From the NCBI GenBank assembly GCA_019420085.1, contig JAHZHV010000234.1:1-38968 (forward strand): a DNA stretch of 38,968 nt, written 5' to 3'. Source of the DNA: Christensenella sp. (GTDB lineage Bacteria; Bacillota; Clostridia; Christensenellales; Maliibacteriaceae). The notes under the pieces are model-generated. The model searched no databases and was not told the DNA's origin. It worked only from the letters and a program-made list of their open reading frames with translations. Of the stretch, positions 19,172-28,244 are shown in pieces; the first letter of the stretch is position 1, and every line of letters begins with the position of its first letter. The position numbers were made by a program, and so were the translations under genes.

Positions 19172-20272
19172 TTACTGTCGATTCACCACTGCGTTTTCTA
19201 CGGCATACATTGCATCAATTCTTGTTTTATCAAGGGGCAGCGCTTCAATATTCGTGCACGTTATAATGGTCTGGCAATCACCAACCGCCGTCAAAAGCTG
19301 TGCACGGCGTGCGGCATCCAATTCACCAAATACATCATCCAATAAAAGAATCGGTCGGTTTCCCGTATGTGTACGCATAAAGAAGAGCTCTGCCATTTTG
19401 ATGGATAACGCTGCGGTGCGCTGCTGGCCTTGTGAAGCATATAAACGCGCCTGCATTCCATTGATGCAAAGTTCCATATCATCCCGATGTGGCCCCATAC
19501 TGGTTGTACGACGTTGTATATCCCGGGTTCTTTGCTTTTTGCAGCTTTCCACAATCGCATCGCGTTCCTGCCCCGGATCACATGCAACGCAGGGTGCATA
19601 ACGTATCGACAGTTCATCCTGTCCGGCCGAAATACGATGCTGAATCTCCGCCGCAAGCGGAGCTGCTTCCATGCAGAACTGTCGGCGTGCACGCATCACG
19701 GCTGCACCGCAGCTGGCAATCTGCTCATCAAAAACGTCAAGCATATCCAAAAAAGATGCATTTTGCTGTCCGTCTTTCAAGAGCGTATTGCGCATCAAAA
19801 GCGCACGATTGTAATCCATCAGCGCCCGCAAATAACTTTTATACACTTGCGACAGCGCAACATCCATATACGTGCGTCTTCTTGCCGGCGCATCTTTAAT
19901 CAGCATGATATTTTCCGGAGAAAACAAAACTGCCTGCATTTGTCCGACAAAATCAGCCGTGCGCCGCACTGCCGCTCCATCCAATAAAATGCGCTTTCTT
20001 CCGCCGCGCCGCAGCGTAATTGCAATATCATGCGCCACATCACCGCGTGTAAAATGTGCCTTCACAAAAGAAAACCGCGTATCCATGCGAATCATTTCTT
20101 CTTCTTTTGCACCACGGTGGCTTTTTCCAGCACAACACAAAAAAACACTCTCCAGCAGATTTGTTTTTCCTTGTGCATTTCTGCCGGAAATAACCGTAAT
20201 TCCCGCAGGAAAGGAAAGCTGCGCCTTCTCATAGCAACGATAATCCGTCAATTCCAAATGACACAATCGCAT
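19172..20272 (-). CDS. recF: DNA replication and repair protein RecF
   Basis: The 366-residue SMC-like ATPase acts with RecO and RecR to load RecA at single-stranded gaps. It has the Walker A GRNAQGKT at residues 30-37, the signature SMGPHRDD and the Walker B ILLLDDVFGELD, plus the FxGQ-like C-terminal segment ending in AVVNRQ. The ATG at 20272 begins MRLCHLELTDYRCY, the family N-terminus, with GGGAG nine bases before it; the frame is open seven codons further but without signal. In most Bacillota recF follows dnaN closely; here about 14.7 kb lie between them, and recF has its own promoter. Confidence 0.96.
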   Translation of the reverse strand: MRLCHLELTDYRCYEKAQLSFPAGITVISGRNAQGKTNLLESVFLCCAGKSHRGAKEEEMIRMDTRFSFVKAHFTRGDVAHDIAITLRRGGRKRILLDGAAVRRTADFVGQMQAVLFSPENIMLIKDAPARRRTYMDVALSQVYKSYLRALMDYNRALLMRNTLLKDGQQNASFLDMLDVFDEQIASCGAAVMRARRQFCMEAAPLAAEIQHRISAGQDELSIRYAPCVACDPGQERDAIVESCKKQRTRDIQRRTTSMGPHRDDMELCINGMQARLYASQGQQRTAALSIKMAELFFMRTHTGNRPILLLDDVFGELDAARRAQLLTAVGDCQTIITCTNIEALPLDKTRIDAMYAVENAVVNRQ

Positions 20273-20320
20273 ATGCGCCTTCTCCCTTCCCACGTTTTCG
20301 GTGTATCAATCGTACACTCT

Positions 20321-20349
20321 ATTATACCGTATTTTCTCACGCATTGCGA
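20321..20349 (-). promoter_or_regulatory. Probable recF promoter
   Basis: TATAAT on the minus strand at 20326-20321, with TCGCAA 17 bases upstream (20349-20344). The -10 is perfect, the -35 weak. It is 48 bases before the recF start. Confidence 0.55.
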
Positions 20350-20434
20350 CCTGTGTCATCCACAAAGACCCCTCCTCTGATTGCCGCAGCGCAATGAAAA
20401 ACCATTGCATCCTTCCTTTCTCTGAATTTAAACC

Positions 20435-20467
20435 AAAAAGACCTGCACCACTCGTACAGGTCTTTTT
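20435..20467. terminator. Bidirectional terminator after the lysO genes
   Basis: AAAAAGACCTG at 20435-20445 pairs with CAGGTCTTTTT at 20457-20467 around an 11-base loop, with T-runs on both strands. On the minus strand it starts right at the lysO stop and separates it from recF. Confidence 0.88.
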
Positions 20468-21070
20468 TCACCCAAACAGCTTATAGATAACCGAAATCAA
20501 TACAGGCACAAACACCGAACAAATCGTCCCATTTAAAACCGACAATACAACACTTTCCTCATCGGTATATTTCATCATCATGGGTAATGTCGTATCTTCA
20601 CTTGTAGCGCCCGCCGCTGCAATACAGGCGGCAGGATTCATATACTTTGCAATAAGCGGAATGCAGAAAAAAGACAAAATTTCACGCATCAGGCTTCCTA
20701 AAAAGGCTACGCTTCCATACATTGCACCCGACAGCACTTCGATCGTCACACCACCAAGACTATACCATCCCATGCAACTTGCAATGGCCATGCCTTCGGC
20801 CAGCGGATATCGCGTTACAATTGCACAAAGCCACCCTCCCGCGATCGAACCAATCATGACACCAAGTGGAATAAGCAGCAATTTAACATGATATTGTCGT
20901 ATTTTTTGAAATATTCCCCGTTGCTGACCAATGCTGATACCCACTGTTATCATTAACAAGTTTAAGATTATATCACTATTTGCACTTAACCATGTAAAAA
21001 AAGCATTTTGTTCTATGAAGCAGCCGCATAATACTCCGCCAATCAATGCTACAAGAGCAAATACTACCAT
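20468..21070 (-). CDS. lysO: LysO-family exporter, C-terminal half
   Basis: The 200-residue membrane protein has about six hydrophobic segments and the family motifs GWYSLGGV, LGSLMREILSFFCIPL and AAGATSEDTTLPMMMKY, which are the C-terminal half of the lysine exporter LysO (YbjE, DUF340). In E. coli LysO is one chain; here the N-terminal half is a separate gene that ends two bases upstream, an arrangement seen in many Clostridia. The two halves probably assemble into one transporter for lysine or toxic analogues such as thialysine. The ATG at 21070 has AGAAGGGA before it, inside the end of the previous gene. Confidence 0.85.
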   Translation of the reverse strand: MVVFALVALIGGVLCGCFIEQNAFFTWLSANSDIILNLLMITVGISIGQQRGIFQKIRQYHVKLLLIPLGVMIGSIAGGWLCAIVTRYPLAEGMAIASCMGWYSLGGVTIEVLSGAMYGSVAFLGSLMREILSFFCIPLIAKYMNPAACIAAAGATSEDTTLPMMMKYTDEESVVLSVLNGTICSVFVPVLISVIYKLFG

Positions 21071-21072
21071 TC

Positions 21073-21351
21073 TTACCGATCCCTTCTAATTTCCTTGGAA
21101 CCTTTTTTTGTTATTAGATAAACCAATCCCATAGAAGCCACCATCGGAAATAAGCAAAAAAGAAGACTTTCTAATCCAATTGATGGAAGATTACTTAGTA
21201 ATCCATCGTTTTTTCCAAGTGATAATCCCATACAAAAAATCAATAAAACAGTAAATACCGTTTGTATATGGCAAAGTGCTTTATTCCATTTTTTCGGAAA
21301 AATCCATCTTCCAATCGCAATTCCGACACACATTAGTAAAATTGTCTGCAT
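21073..21351 (-). CDS. LysO-family exporter, N-terminal half
   Basis: The 92-residue protein has three hydrophobic segments (MQTILLMCVGIAIGRWIF, VFTVLLIFCMGLSLG, and LESLLFCLFPMVASMGLVYLI). It matches the N-terminal part of DUF340/LysO, including the short G-x-x-x-G-x-x-L-G loop. The frame is open upstream to 21432, but ATG at 21351 gives the family start and has AAAGGG about nine bases before it. It is coupled to the C-terminal half, which starts two bases after its stop. Confidence 0.8.
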   Translation of the reverse strand: MQTILLMCVGIAIGRWIFPKKWNKALCHIQTVFTVLLIFCMGLSLGKNDGLLSNLPSIGLESLLFCLFPMVASMGLVYLITKKGSKEIRRDR

Positions 21352-21464
21352 CTTCTGTGACCCTTTTCGCATTCTTTTGCAAAGTTGATTTGTATATCTT
21401 CTTTCTCCGTTTGAATGCACCCACACATGCAATGCACCGTTTGGAAAAAAGAATAAAGCGTACC

Positions 21465-21525
21465 GGATACGACGGTTTGCACGCGTATCCGCGTTAGTCT
21501 ATCAAATTTTTTGCGGCTAAGTCAA
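21465..21525 (-). promoter_or_regulatory. Promoter and leader hairpin of the lysO pair
   Basis: On the minus strand TTGACT (21525-21520) and TAGACT (21501-21496) are 18 bases apart. Just downstream GGATACG (21490-21484) pairs with CGTATCC (21471-21465) around a 12-base loop, and a T-rich stretch follows. The hairpin could attenuate transcription, but I do not recognise a lysine riboswitch. The 313-base gap 21352-21664 also holds the terminator at 21572. Confidence 0.5.
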
Positions 21526-21571
21526 GTCACGCGCATTTTGCAAATGCGTTTTCATATACATTCTCCCTCCA

Positions 21572-21612
21572 AAAAAGGGGCGTGTCTGTTCAATACAGAC
21601 ACGCCCCTTTTT
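21572..21612. terminator. Terminator of the sugar/glycosylation operon
   Basis: AAAAAGGGGCGTGTCTG at 21572-21588 pairs perfectly with CAGACACGCCCCTTTTT at 21596-21612 around a 7-base loop. The 17-base stem with T-runs on both sides terminates in both directions; on the minus strand it follows the last gene of the operon by 52 bases. Confidence 0.95.
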
Positions 21613-21664
21613 GAAAACGCTCCTAAATATGTGATTGACCCCTTTTTATATATATAATCCTGTA

Positions 21665-23506
21665 TCAAAACACATGGGTCTGCAAAAAGCCATCCATTTC
21701 AATGACAATACAATCCTGCGTTGTCTGCACATACAACAGTTCTGCCTTCTGCAGACAATCCCTGATAAATTCCAATTCCTTCTGGTCATTTTGCCTTGTT
21801 TGATCAAATACATAACGGGCATACGTTACATCATACTCATAATACGACATCAAAGCATCATATTCTTCCTGCGTCAGCATCTGCGTTAATTTCTCTAATT
21901 GCTCTGATTCCAGTGCATAGACATAATAAGCATTATCTGTTTGAATAATTTGATATTCCTGTGGATTCTCTCCCAGTTTTTCCAGTGCATGTTCTACAGC
22001 AAATGTACCATACGGATTATATCCAACCTGTTCGGAAATTCTACCAACCACACAAATTGTCTGCGTCTGTTCGGTCATCTGCGAAGCAATACTCTGCAGC
22101 AGATATTGATAACTGTCACGACTATACATCGACCACATGTTTGCATAAAGGATTGTATTTCCCGTAACCAGCACAGCAAGCAGACCCAACGTCGCACGGC
22201 GAATACAGGGCAAGTGCTTTGAAGCGCAAAAGACTTTGTTCTGAATCCATCCTGCAATGATTTTAAGGCCGCATAACATATGATATACCACCAACGCAAT
22301 CAGAACGAACTGATAGTACGTCAAAATCGTATTTTCAGGCAGAATTAAAAACGGGTAGTAGCAAAGCGGATAGGCACAAAGGTGAATGAACACACTCAAA
22401 AACCGCTTTTGTCGCAGTAATGAAACCAAATACGTCACAATCAGCGCGGCACAAACCAAAAGCAATACCCATCCAAGCCACGGAATCATACAGCGAATCG
22501 TATAAAAATGATGCAGAGGCGTATACATACGCATACCCAATAAGGCGGCACATATCTTCTGCGCAGCCTGCGGCACAACACGTGCGGCAAACCACATTAA
22601 TTTTTGTATTAGCTGCAGTGGCGTAACAAACTGCGCACGCGCACTCTGTGAAGCGGTAATGCCATAGAATTGCTGTACCAAACGTGAAGCTATCAGATAA
22701 GCAACGGCAATCACACCGTACAATACCAAAAGCAGAAACGCCTTTTTAAACCGTTCTTTTTCCTTGGAGTTTTTCTCCATCTGTGCGACGAACAATACAA
22801 AAACCACAGGCGTTGCAATTTGATACATGCAAAATGCACTTAAAAGTAAAAAAGCAAACACCACATAATACAGGGGCTTTTTTTCATCATACGCATGCGC
22901 AAACATTGCATACGCCGCACAAGAACATAACGTTGCATAAATGACAATCGAAACCGACAAATATCCAATGCAATCTGCCGCAATAACGCTGCAGGTACAC
23001 AGCAATACAAAACAAACGGCAAATGCAGCACCTCTGCCGCTACACTGTATATAACAAAACAAAAAACCGGCTAAAACGGACAGGACGCATACATTTACCA
23101 TGCGTGCAATATTTAATTGTTCCAGCGAAAGACCGGAAAAGATACCCGACGTTACTTCCAGCGGGCGTTGCAACCCAACAGCAACCTCCGGCAGCATGCC
23201 CGACGGATTGTGATATGCCCAATAATCATCACCATAGCAAAATCCGTTAAGCAAAAATGGCAGCATGCCAAGCAATACCAGCCCCATCAATACCAGCATC
23301 ATACGCCTTTGCCGCTGCGACTGTTTCCACATGACATATGCACAGACGACAAGCGTCGTGCCCATCGCAATGGAATACCAAAGGCGAATCGCTGTTAAAT
23401 TTTGAAAGCGCAGTGACAGTACAAGAAAAAGAACTGCACAAACACCCAACCAACAAAGGAAAATCCATCTATTTTTTCGAAATACGCTATCCATATACTT
23501 ATGCAT
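21665..23506 (-). CDS. Polytopic membrane protein, GtrII-like putative glycosyltransferase
   Basis: The 613-residue protein has about twelve hydrophobic segments and a soluble C-terminal part of about 130 residues. After the third membrane segment comes NGFCYGDDYWAYH, an acidic extracytoplasmic loop as in GT-C transferases that use polyprenyl-phosphate sugars, followed by QRPLEV. The overall layout resembles GtrII-type serotype-conversion transferases. With the upstream GtrB-like and GtrA-like genes it would complete a Gtr triad and move the lipid-linked sugar to a surface polymer. The ATG at 23506 overlaps the gtrB stop by eight bases and has AAAGGA directly before it; ATG 23494 is an alternative. 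It is the last gene of the operon. Confidence 0.65.
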   Translation of the reverse strand: MHKYMDSVFRKNRWIFLCWLGVCAVLFLVLSLRFQNLTAIRLWYSIAMGTTLVVCAYVMWKQSQRQRRMMLVLMGLVLLGMLPFLLNGFCYGDDYWAYHNPSGMLPEVAVGLQRPLEVTSGIFSGLSLEQLNIARMVNVCVLSVLAGFLFCYIQCSGRGAAFAVCFVLLCTCSVIAADCIGYLSVSIVIYATLCSCAAYAMFAHAYDEKKPLYYVVFAFLLLSAFCMYQIATPVVFVLFVAQMEKNSKEKERFKKAFLLLVLYGVIAVAYLIASRLVQQFYGITASQSARAQFVTPLQLIQKLMWFAARVVPQAAQKICAALLGMRMYTPLHHFYTIRCMIPWLGWVLLLVCAALIVTYLVSLLRQKRFLSVFIHLCAYPLCYYPFLILPENTILTYYQFVLIALVVYHMLCGLKIIAGWIQNKVFCASKHLPCIRRATLGLLAVLVTGNTILYANMWSMYSRDSYQYLLQSIASQMTEQTQTICVVGRISEQVGYNPYGTFAVEHALEKLGENPQEYQIIQTDNAYYVYALESEQLEKLTQMLTQEEYDALMSYYEYDVTYARYVFDQTRQNDQKELEFIRDCLQKAELLYVQTTQDCIVIEMDGFLQTHVF

Positions 23507-24476
23507 GTCCTTTCTCATTTTTCTGCAGATTCGTCTGCCCGCAGTCAAAATTCAAACGTTCCTGTTCCACAACAAGCGGACGATGCATCAAGCGTGTATT
23601 GATTGCTGCAATGTATTCTCCCAAAAATCCCATAAATGCAAGCAATACAGAACACATCATCGAAAGGATGATAATCGTGGGAGCCTGTCCCGCCTGAAAC
23701 GTATCCCAATACAGCAGCTTTAAAACAAGGTACACAAGACCAATCAAAAAGCTGATGATCGCAAAGAAAATGCCGGCAAATACGGCAATACGCATACCAA
23801 TTTTCGTATAACTGGTAAAGGAAAGCATTGCTGCATCGTAAAGCGTGTACCAATTGTTGTGTGTTTTTCCTGCACGGCGCCGCGCCTGCGTATAAGGTAC
23901 TTCCTTGCGCTTGCCGCCTAATTCCGCCACAATTCCACGGATAAACGGCGTGGAATCATCCAGCCGACGCAATACATCCAGAAAACTTTTATCATACAGG
24001 CCAAAACCGGTAAAATGCTCAATCTGATCTACGCTGGAAAACTTCTTGATCGTTCGATAATACAATGACCGCAGCCAATACATGATTTTATTTTCCTGGC
24101 TTGCAGTCTTGATTCCACAGACAATCTGATATCCTTCCTCCCAATACTTTAAAAAAGTCGGAATCATATCTACCGGATCCTGAAAATCCGCACAAAGCAT
24201 AATCGCACAATCACCATCTGTTTGCGTCAAACCATAATACGGACTATTGAACTGACCAAAGTTTTTGCAGTTTAGAATTGCCTTTACTTTGTGATCGCAG
24301 CTGCAAATTGCGCGCAGAATATCACGCGTACCATCCTGACTCATATTGTCAATAAACAGAATATCGTACTGGTATCGGTCGCGCAGCTGTTCCATCTGAT
24401 CGCGAACTGCTTCATAAATCGCCTGTATATTTTCCCGTTCATTATATGTTGGAATCATGATGGAGACTTTCTTCAT
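23499..24476 (-). CDS. gtrB: GtrB-like polyprenyl-phosphate glycosyltransferase (GT2)
   Basis: The 325-residue protein has a GT-A domain (IMIPTYNERENI at residues 7-18, FIDNMSQDGT, and the metal-binding CADFQDP with Asp97 and Asp100) and two C-terminal membrane segments (about 228-255 and 265-292). This is the GtrB/ArnC/DPM1 arrangement, which transfers a sugar from a nucleotide donor to undecaprenyl phosphate on the cytoplasmic face. Known GtrB enzymes use UDP-glucose; the neighbours here suggest a CDP-activated dideoxy sugar, which is inference. The start at 24476 overlaps the previous stop by four bases. Confidence 0.88.
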   Translation of the reverse strand: MKKVSIMIPTYNERENIQAIYEAVRDQMEQLRDRYQYDILFIDNMSQDGTRDILRAICSCDHKVKAILNCKNFGQFNSPYYGLTQTDGDCAIMLCADFQDPVDMIPTFLKYWEEGYQIVCGIKTASQENKIMYWLRSLYYRTIKKFSSVDQIEHFTGFGLYDKSFLDVLRRLDDSTPFIRGIVAELGGKRKEVPYTQARRRAGKTHNNWYTLYDAAMLSFTSYTKIGMRIAVFAGIFFAIISFLIGLVYLVLKLLYWDTFQAGQAPTIIILSMMCSVLLAFMGFLGEYIAAINTRLMHRPLVVEQERLNFDCGQTNLQKNEKGHA

Positions 24477-25396
24477 GTCACAATAAACTCCTTATAAAAT
24501 GCAATGGTTTGCGCAATGCCTTTTTCAAAGTCAACAAGGGGAACAAAACCTGTATCCTTTGTCAAAGAAGTGATATCTCCCTGTAAATAGCAAGTCTGTC
24601 CTGCGCGAGCGGAAATTTCTCCAAAATCCTGGGATACATCCGTATGAAAAAAGGAAGCTATCTGCGAAACATATTCCTTCAGCGGTCGTCCCTGGCCGCT
24701 TGCAACGCAATATACCGCTTGATCGCGTCCCTTCTGCCCAATCAGATACATAGCACGTGCACAATCATCCCGATACAGATAATCCCAGATTTGCGTGCAG
24801 GATGAAAGCGGCATATGTTCTGCGCGTTGCAAGTGCTCAATCAAAGAACGAATCAGTGTTCCTTCATTATCAAACGGTCCATAAACGCTGAATATCCGTG
24901 CCCAGCAAAAAGAAAGCCCCAATCTTTGACACTCCAATTGGCACAGCTGTCGTGCAGCATTTTTTGCAATACCATAAGCAATCACAGGGTTCGCCGGAGT
25001 GTCCGGCAATGCCGGTGCATGCAGCGTTCCATATTCTGCCTGTGATCCGGCGCCGACAAAGCGTTTGCATCCGACTCGCGCCGCCAGCCGAACTGCATGT
25101 AATGCGCTTTCTATGTTTTTTTGCTGTGTCACCGGATCACGCCGCGCCTTTTGAGAAGTTCCCTCCCAGGCAAAGTGAAAAAACACATCATACACGTCAT
25201 CCGGCAAAGAAAGCGATGCCAACTCACATAAATCACACGGCACAATACGCAGGTTCTCATGTTTGGGCAACCGATCCATCCGTGTCGTTCCCCTGCGGAC
25301 AAGCGCCGTTACACGCATGTCATTTGCAAGACATGTCTGCACACATGCCGAGGCAATCATGCTTGTTGCACCGCTTATAATTGCCGAACGCATCAT
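24473..25396 (-). CDS. NAD(P)-dependent SDR epimerase/reductase, sugar-nucleotide type
   Basis: The 307-residue extended SDR has a nucleotide-binding loop GATSMIAS at residues 9-16 (a variant in which the usual second and third glycines are replaced), active-site Ser118 in GSQAEYG, Tyr141 and Lys145 in YGIAK, and a C-terminal substrate domain with YLYRDDCARA. Position suggests a late reductase step on a CDP-3,6-dideoxy sugar, comparable to RfbJ or RfbS, or to YerF acting after the ThDP ligase. The start ATG at 25396 overlaps the ThDP enzyme stop by four bases (ATGA). Exact substrate and stereochemistry cannot be read. Confidence 0.8.
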   Translation of the reverse strand: MMRSAIISGATSMIASACVQTCLANDMRVTALVRRGTTRMDRLPKHENLRIVPCDLCELASLSLPDDVYDVFFHFAWEGTSQKARRDPVTQQKNIESALHAVRLAARVGCKRFVGAGSQAEYGTLHAPALPDTPANPVIAYGIAKNAARQLCQLECQRLGLSFCWARIFSVYGPFDNEGTLIRSLIEHLQRAEHMPLSSCTQIWDYLYRDDCARAMYLIGQKGRDQAVYCVASGQGRPLKEYVSQIASFFHTDVSQDFGEISARAGQTCYLQGDITSLTKDTGFVPLVDFEKGIAQTIAFYKEFIVT

Positions 25397-27183
25397 TTTT
25401 CTTCCCTTTCAAACAAGCGATTTCGATGCACCTCTTCCCGATCAAGGAATGGGAACATATCATCATAATCATGTGCAACCAACGTTCCATCCGGCAGTTT
25501 TTCAGAGGAAATGCGCGGAATCAGAAGCTGCCACTGCGGCGTCATCACTTCGCAAACAACCGGTCCCTGTGCAGACAAAACCTCTTCAATTTTCTGGTCC
25601 ATTTGTTCAACGCTGTCAATTCGCACACCGGCAATTCCATACGCCTGCGCAATCTTCAGCGTATCAGGACACCACACGCCTGAATCAGGGCTTTCCCCAA
25701 CAAATCGATCCTGCATAAAATTACGTTGCGTATGACGGATCAGCAAATACCCATTGTTATTGAAAACAAAAACCTTAATGGGAAGTTTGTTATGCGCAAT
25801 CGTTGCAAATTCCTGCAAGTTCATCTGCAGGCTTCCATCCCCTGTAACGCAAATTGTCTGCCGGCAATCATTTGCGACGCATGCGCCAATACAGGCAGCC
25901 CAATATCCCATTGATGAAATTCCGCCTGTGGTAAGAAAATGCTGTCCTTTTTTGATCTTCCAGCTCTGGCAAACGACATGGAAACACGAGCCTGTATCCA
26001 CAACGATCATCGCATCATTCGGCGTATGCCTGCTCAGCGCGTCGGCAAACAAATAAGAATTTACAGGTTTTTCATCTTTATACGATTCCTGCACAACAGG
26101 ATACCGTTTCTTCCAATCATTGCATTGCGCCACCCATGCCGAAAAATCAGGACATGCCTTTTCCGCAATACACGCCTGGAGACTATGTAAAAATGCGCCT
26201 GCATCCCCCAAAACTTTATAATCAATATGGCAGTTTGGCTTATCCAGCTCCTCAACATCAATATCCACCGCCATAACAAACGCATTTTCCGCAAATTGCC
26301 GCGGATTATGTCCAACAAGGGACGAAGCAAGGCGGCATCCGATTGATAAAACAACATCCGCATTTTGAATGGCAATATTTGCTGCGCGTTCTCCGTAATT
26401 TCCGGGACGCCCAACATACAATTCATCGTCGGAGGGAATCAGATCAATTCCAAGGCGAGCGGTAATCACAGGAATCCGCATTTGATGCGCTACTTTTTCA
26501 AAGATCTCTCTTGCACCGGACAAGGCCACACCCTGTCCTACAAGAAGAACGGGACGTTTAGCATTGCAGATCTTCTCATATGCAGCTTTTGCAGCTTTCT
26601 GCACGTCCGACAGTGAATACAGGGATTCATGCTGTATGACAACCGGTTTTTGAACAGGAACCTGTGCCTTCTGTACATCCAGAGGCACTTCAATCCATAC
26701 CGGACCGGGACGTCCTTGCGTCGCCGTTTCATATGCCGTCTCCAAAACCTGCTGCAGCGTCTGCGGATCATCAATGGTTTTGAAATACTTCACGACATTT
26801 TTAACAATCGGTCCAATATTGATTCCCTGTACACCATATTGGCGAATGTTCGTTTTTTCCTGATACCGTACAAACGGCAAATTCGTATGTCCTGAAATTA
26901 CAATCATCGGTGAAGAATCCGTATATCCTCCGACAACGCCGGTAAGGGCATTACAAGCGCCCGGACCTGCTGTCACCAATGTAATCGCAGGTTTATTTCG
27001 GATTCTTCCATAGGCATCCGCAGCCATGGCGCATGCCTGTTCATGATGATGGCATATAATCTTGTACGCCGGATTTCTCCCAATCGCATCATTCAAAAAC
27101 ATTGCCTGGCCGCCGGTGACCATAAATGCCGTATCAACGCCTTTTTTACTGAAAAAATCAAAAATATATTCCGATACGTTCAT
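25393..27183 (-). CDS. ThDP-dependent carboligase, acetolactate-synthase / YerE type
   Basis: The 596-residue protein has three domains as in acetohydroxyacid synthase: the pyrimidine-binding domain with catalytic Glu48 in HHHEQACAMAADAYGR, a central domain (about 190-345), and a pyrophosphate domain with GDGS at 448-451 and NNNGY at 475-479. It lacks an ilvB context. In a cluster with rfbF, rfbG and rfbH the closest characterised model is YerE of Yersinia, which transfers an acetyl unit from pyruvate to CDP-4-keto-3,6-dideoxyglucose to start yersiniose. A C-terminal extension of about 50 charged residues follows the core. GGGAGG precedes the ATG at 27183; the upstream aldolase ends 23 bases away. 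Confidence 0.85.
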   Translation of the reverse strand: MNVSEYIFDFFSKKGVDTAFMVTGGQAMFLNDAIGRNPAYKIICHHHEQACAMAADAYGRIRNKPAITLVTAGPGACNALTGVVGGYTDSSPMIVISGHTNLPFVRYQEKTNIRQYGVQGINIGPIVKNVVKYFKTIDDPQTLQQVLETAYETATQGRPGPVWIEVPLDVQKAQVPVQKPVVIQHESLYSLSDVQKAAKAAYEKICNAKRPVLLVGQGVALSGAREIFEKVAHQMRIPVITARLGIDLIPSDDELYVGRPGNYGERAANIAIQNADVVLSIGCRLASSLVGHNPRQFAENAFVMAVDIDVEELDKPNCHIDYKVLGDAGAFLHSLQACIAEKACPDFSAWVAQCNDWKKRYPVVQESYKDEKPVNSYLFADALSRHTPNDAMIVVDTGSCFHVVCQSWKIKKGQHFLTTGGISSMGYWAACIGACVANDCRQTICVTGDGSLQMNLQEFATIAHNKLPIKVFVFNNNGYLLIRHTQRNFMQDRFVGESPDSGVWCPDTLKIAQAYGIAGVRIDSVEQMDQKIEEVLSAQGPVVCEVMTPQWQLLIPRISSEKLPDGTLVAHDYDDMFPFLDREEVHRNRLFEREEK

Positions 27184-27206
27184 CGTGTGTCCTCCCAGAT
27201 TCTGTA

Positions 27207-28244
27207 TTATAAAAGAGAAGATAGATAATAGGATTCGTCGTTTTGTTTGCTGTCTGCATGCAGTTGTTCTGCAATCTGCAGCAGCATATCTTCCTGTCCG
27301 GCGACCACTTTGCGTTTTCCCGCTTCAAGCAGAATATCCCGCGCATCTACGCCAAACGTCTTTGCAGCTTCGATCGCGTGGTACTTAAACGCGCTGAATG
27401 TTCCTGCAATACCATTGATAATACTGATATCATCCACACCCATGGTGCATTGCGGATATTGACGAACCAGATTTTGACTGACGTCCATTAAATGGTACAA
27501 ATCCAGCTTGGTTCGAATTTTTTCCTTCATCAAAAGTGCTGCAATTGCCTCCAGCTGACAATTTCCTGCGCCGGCACCATAGCCACGCAGCGTAGCATCC
27601 ACAATACTTGCACCATGATTAATCGCAATATATGTATTGGAAACCGCCATTCCTAAATTATTATGCGCATGAAATCCAACCTTGATATGTAACTGATCAC
27701 ACAACGCATCGATTGCATCCGCTACCATCTGCGGCGTAGATGCACCGGCACTGTCCATGATGATAACGCCGTGCGCACCATATGACTGCATCTTCAGCGC
27801 TTCTTCCACCAGGCGATCCGTCCCAATCATATGATACATCATCAAAACGCCATATACGGGCAATCCGCGTGAAGCAACATATTCAATATGCTGCTTTGTC
27901 ACATCTGCCTCCGTACAATGACATCCGATCTTTACAAGATCTGCACCAAGTTCTATTGCCGGTTTCAGATTCTCTTCAATCGTTCCAAAACCGGGAATCA
28001 TATAGACACCTAATTTTGTACGGTGCAGATTTTCCCTTGCTGTGCGCAGCATTTCCTCATCGCTGATTTTAGACATTCCAATATGCAGGCTGGAAGCGCC
28101 AAGACCATTCCCATGGCCCACAATGATGCAATCCAATCCTGCATCATCCATTGCACTGCAATAATCGCGAATATCCTGTGCACAAAACTGATGCTTATTG
28201 GCATGACTGCCGTCACGCAAAGTCGCGTCAAAAAACTGAATCAC
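27207..28244 (-). CDS. 4-hydroxy-2-oxovalerate-type pyruvate aldolase (DmpG/MhpE family)
   Basis: The 345-residue TIM-barrel protein begins MIQFFDATLRDGSHANKHQF, with Arg10, Asp11 and His14 in the family active-site positions, and has the metal ligands His192 and His194 in FHAHNNLGMA. The C-terminal helical part that contacts the dehydrogenase is present, and the length equals DmpG. These enzymes reversibly split 4-hydroxy-2-oxoacids into pyruvate and an aldehyde, in a channelling complex with acylating aldehyde dehydrogenase. That partner is the gene just upstream: GTGA overlap, GTG start at 28244, with GAGGAGG seven bases before. No aromatic degradation genes are present; the context is sugar biosynthesis. 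Confidence 0.93.
   Translation of the reverse strand: MIQFFDATLRDGSHANKHQFCAQDIRDYCSAMDDAGLDCIIVGHGNGLGASSLHIGMSKISDEEMLRTARENLHRTKLGVYMIPGFGTIEENLKPAIELGADLVKIGCHCTEADVTKQHIEYVASRGLPVYGVLMMYHMIGTDRLVEEALKMQSYGAHGVIIMDSAGASTPQMVADAIDALCDQLHIKVGFHAHNNLGMAVSNTYIAINHGASIVDATLRGYGAGAGNCQLEAIAALLMKEKIRTKLDLYHLMDVSQNLVRQYPQCTMGVDDISIINGIAGTFSAFKYHAIEAAKTFGVDARDILLEAGKRKVVAGQEDMLLQIAEQLHADSKQNDESYYLSSLL

Noticed and set aside
21352..21571. Lysine riboswitch before the lysO pair
   Set aside because: Only a simple 7-base-pair hairpin is seen; the multi-helix junction of the lysine riboswitch was not recognised by eye.
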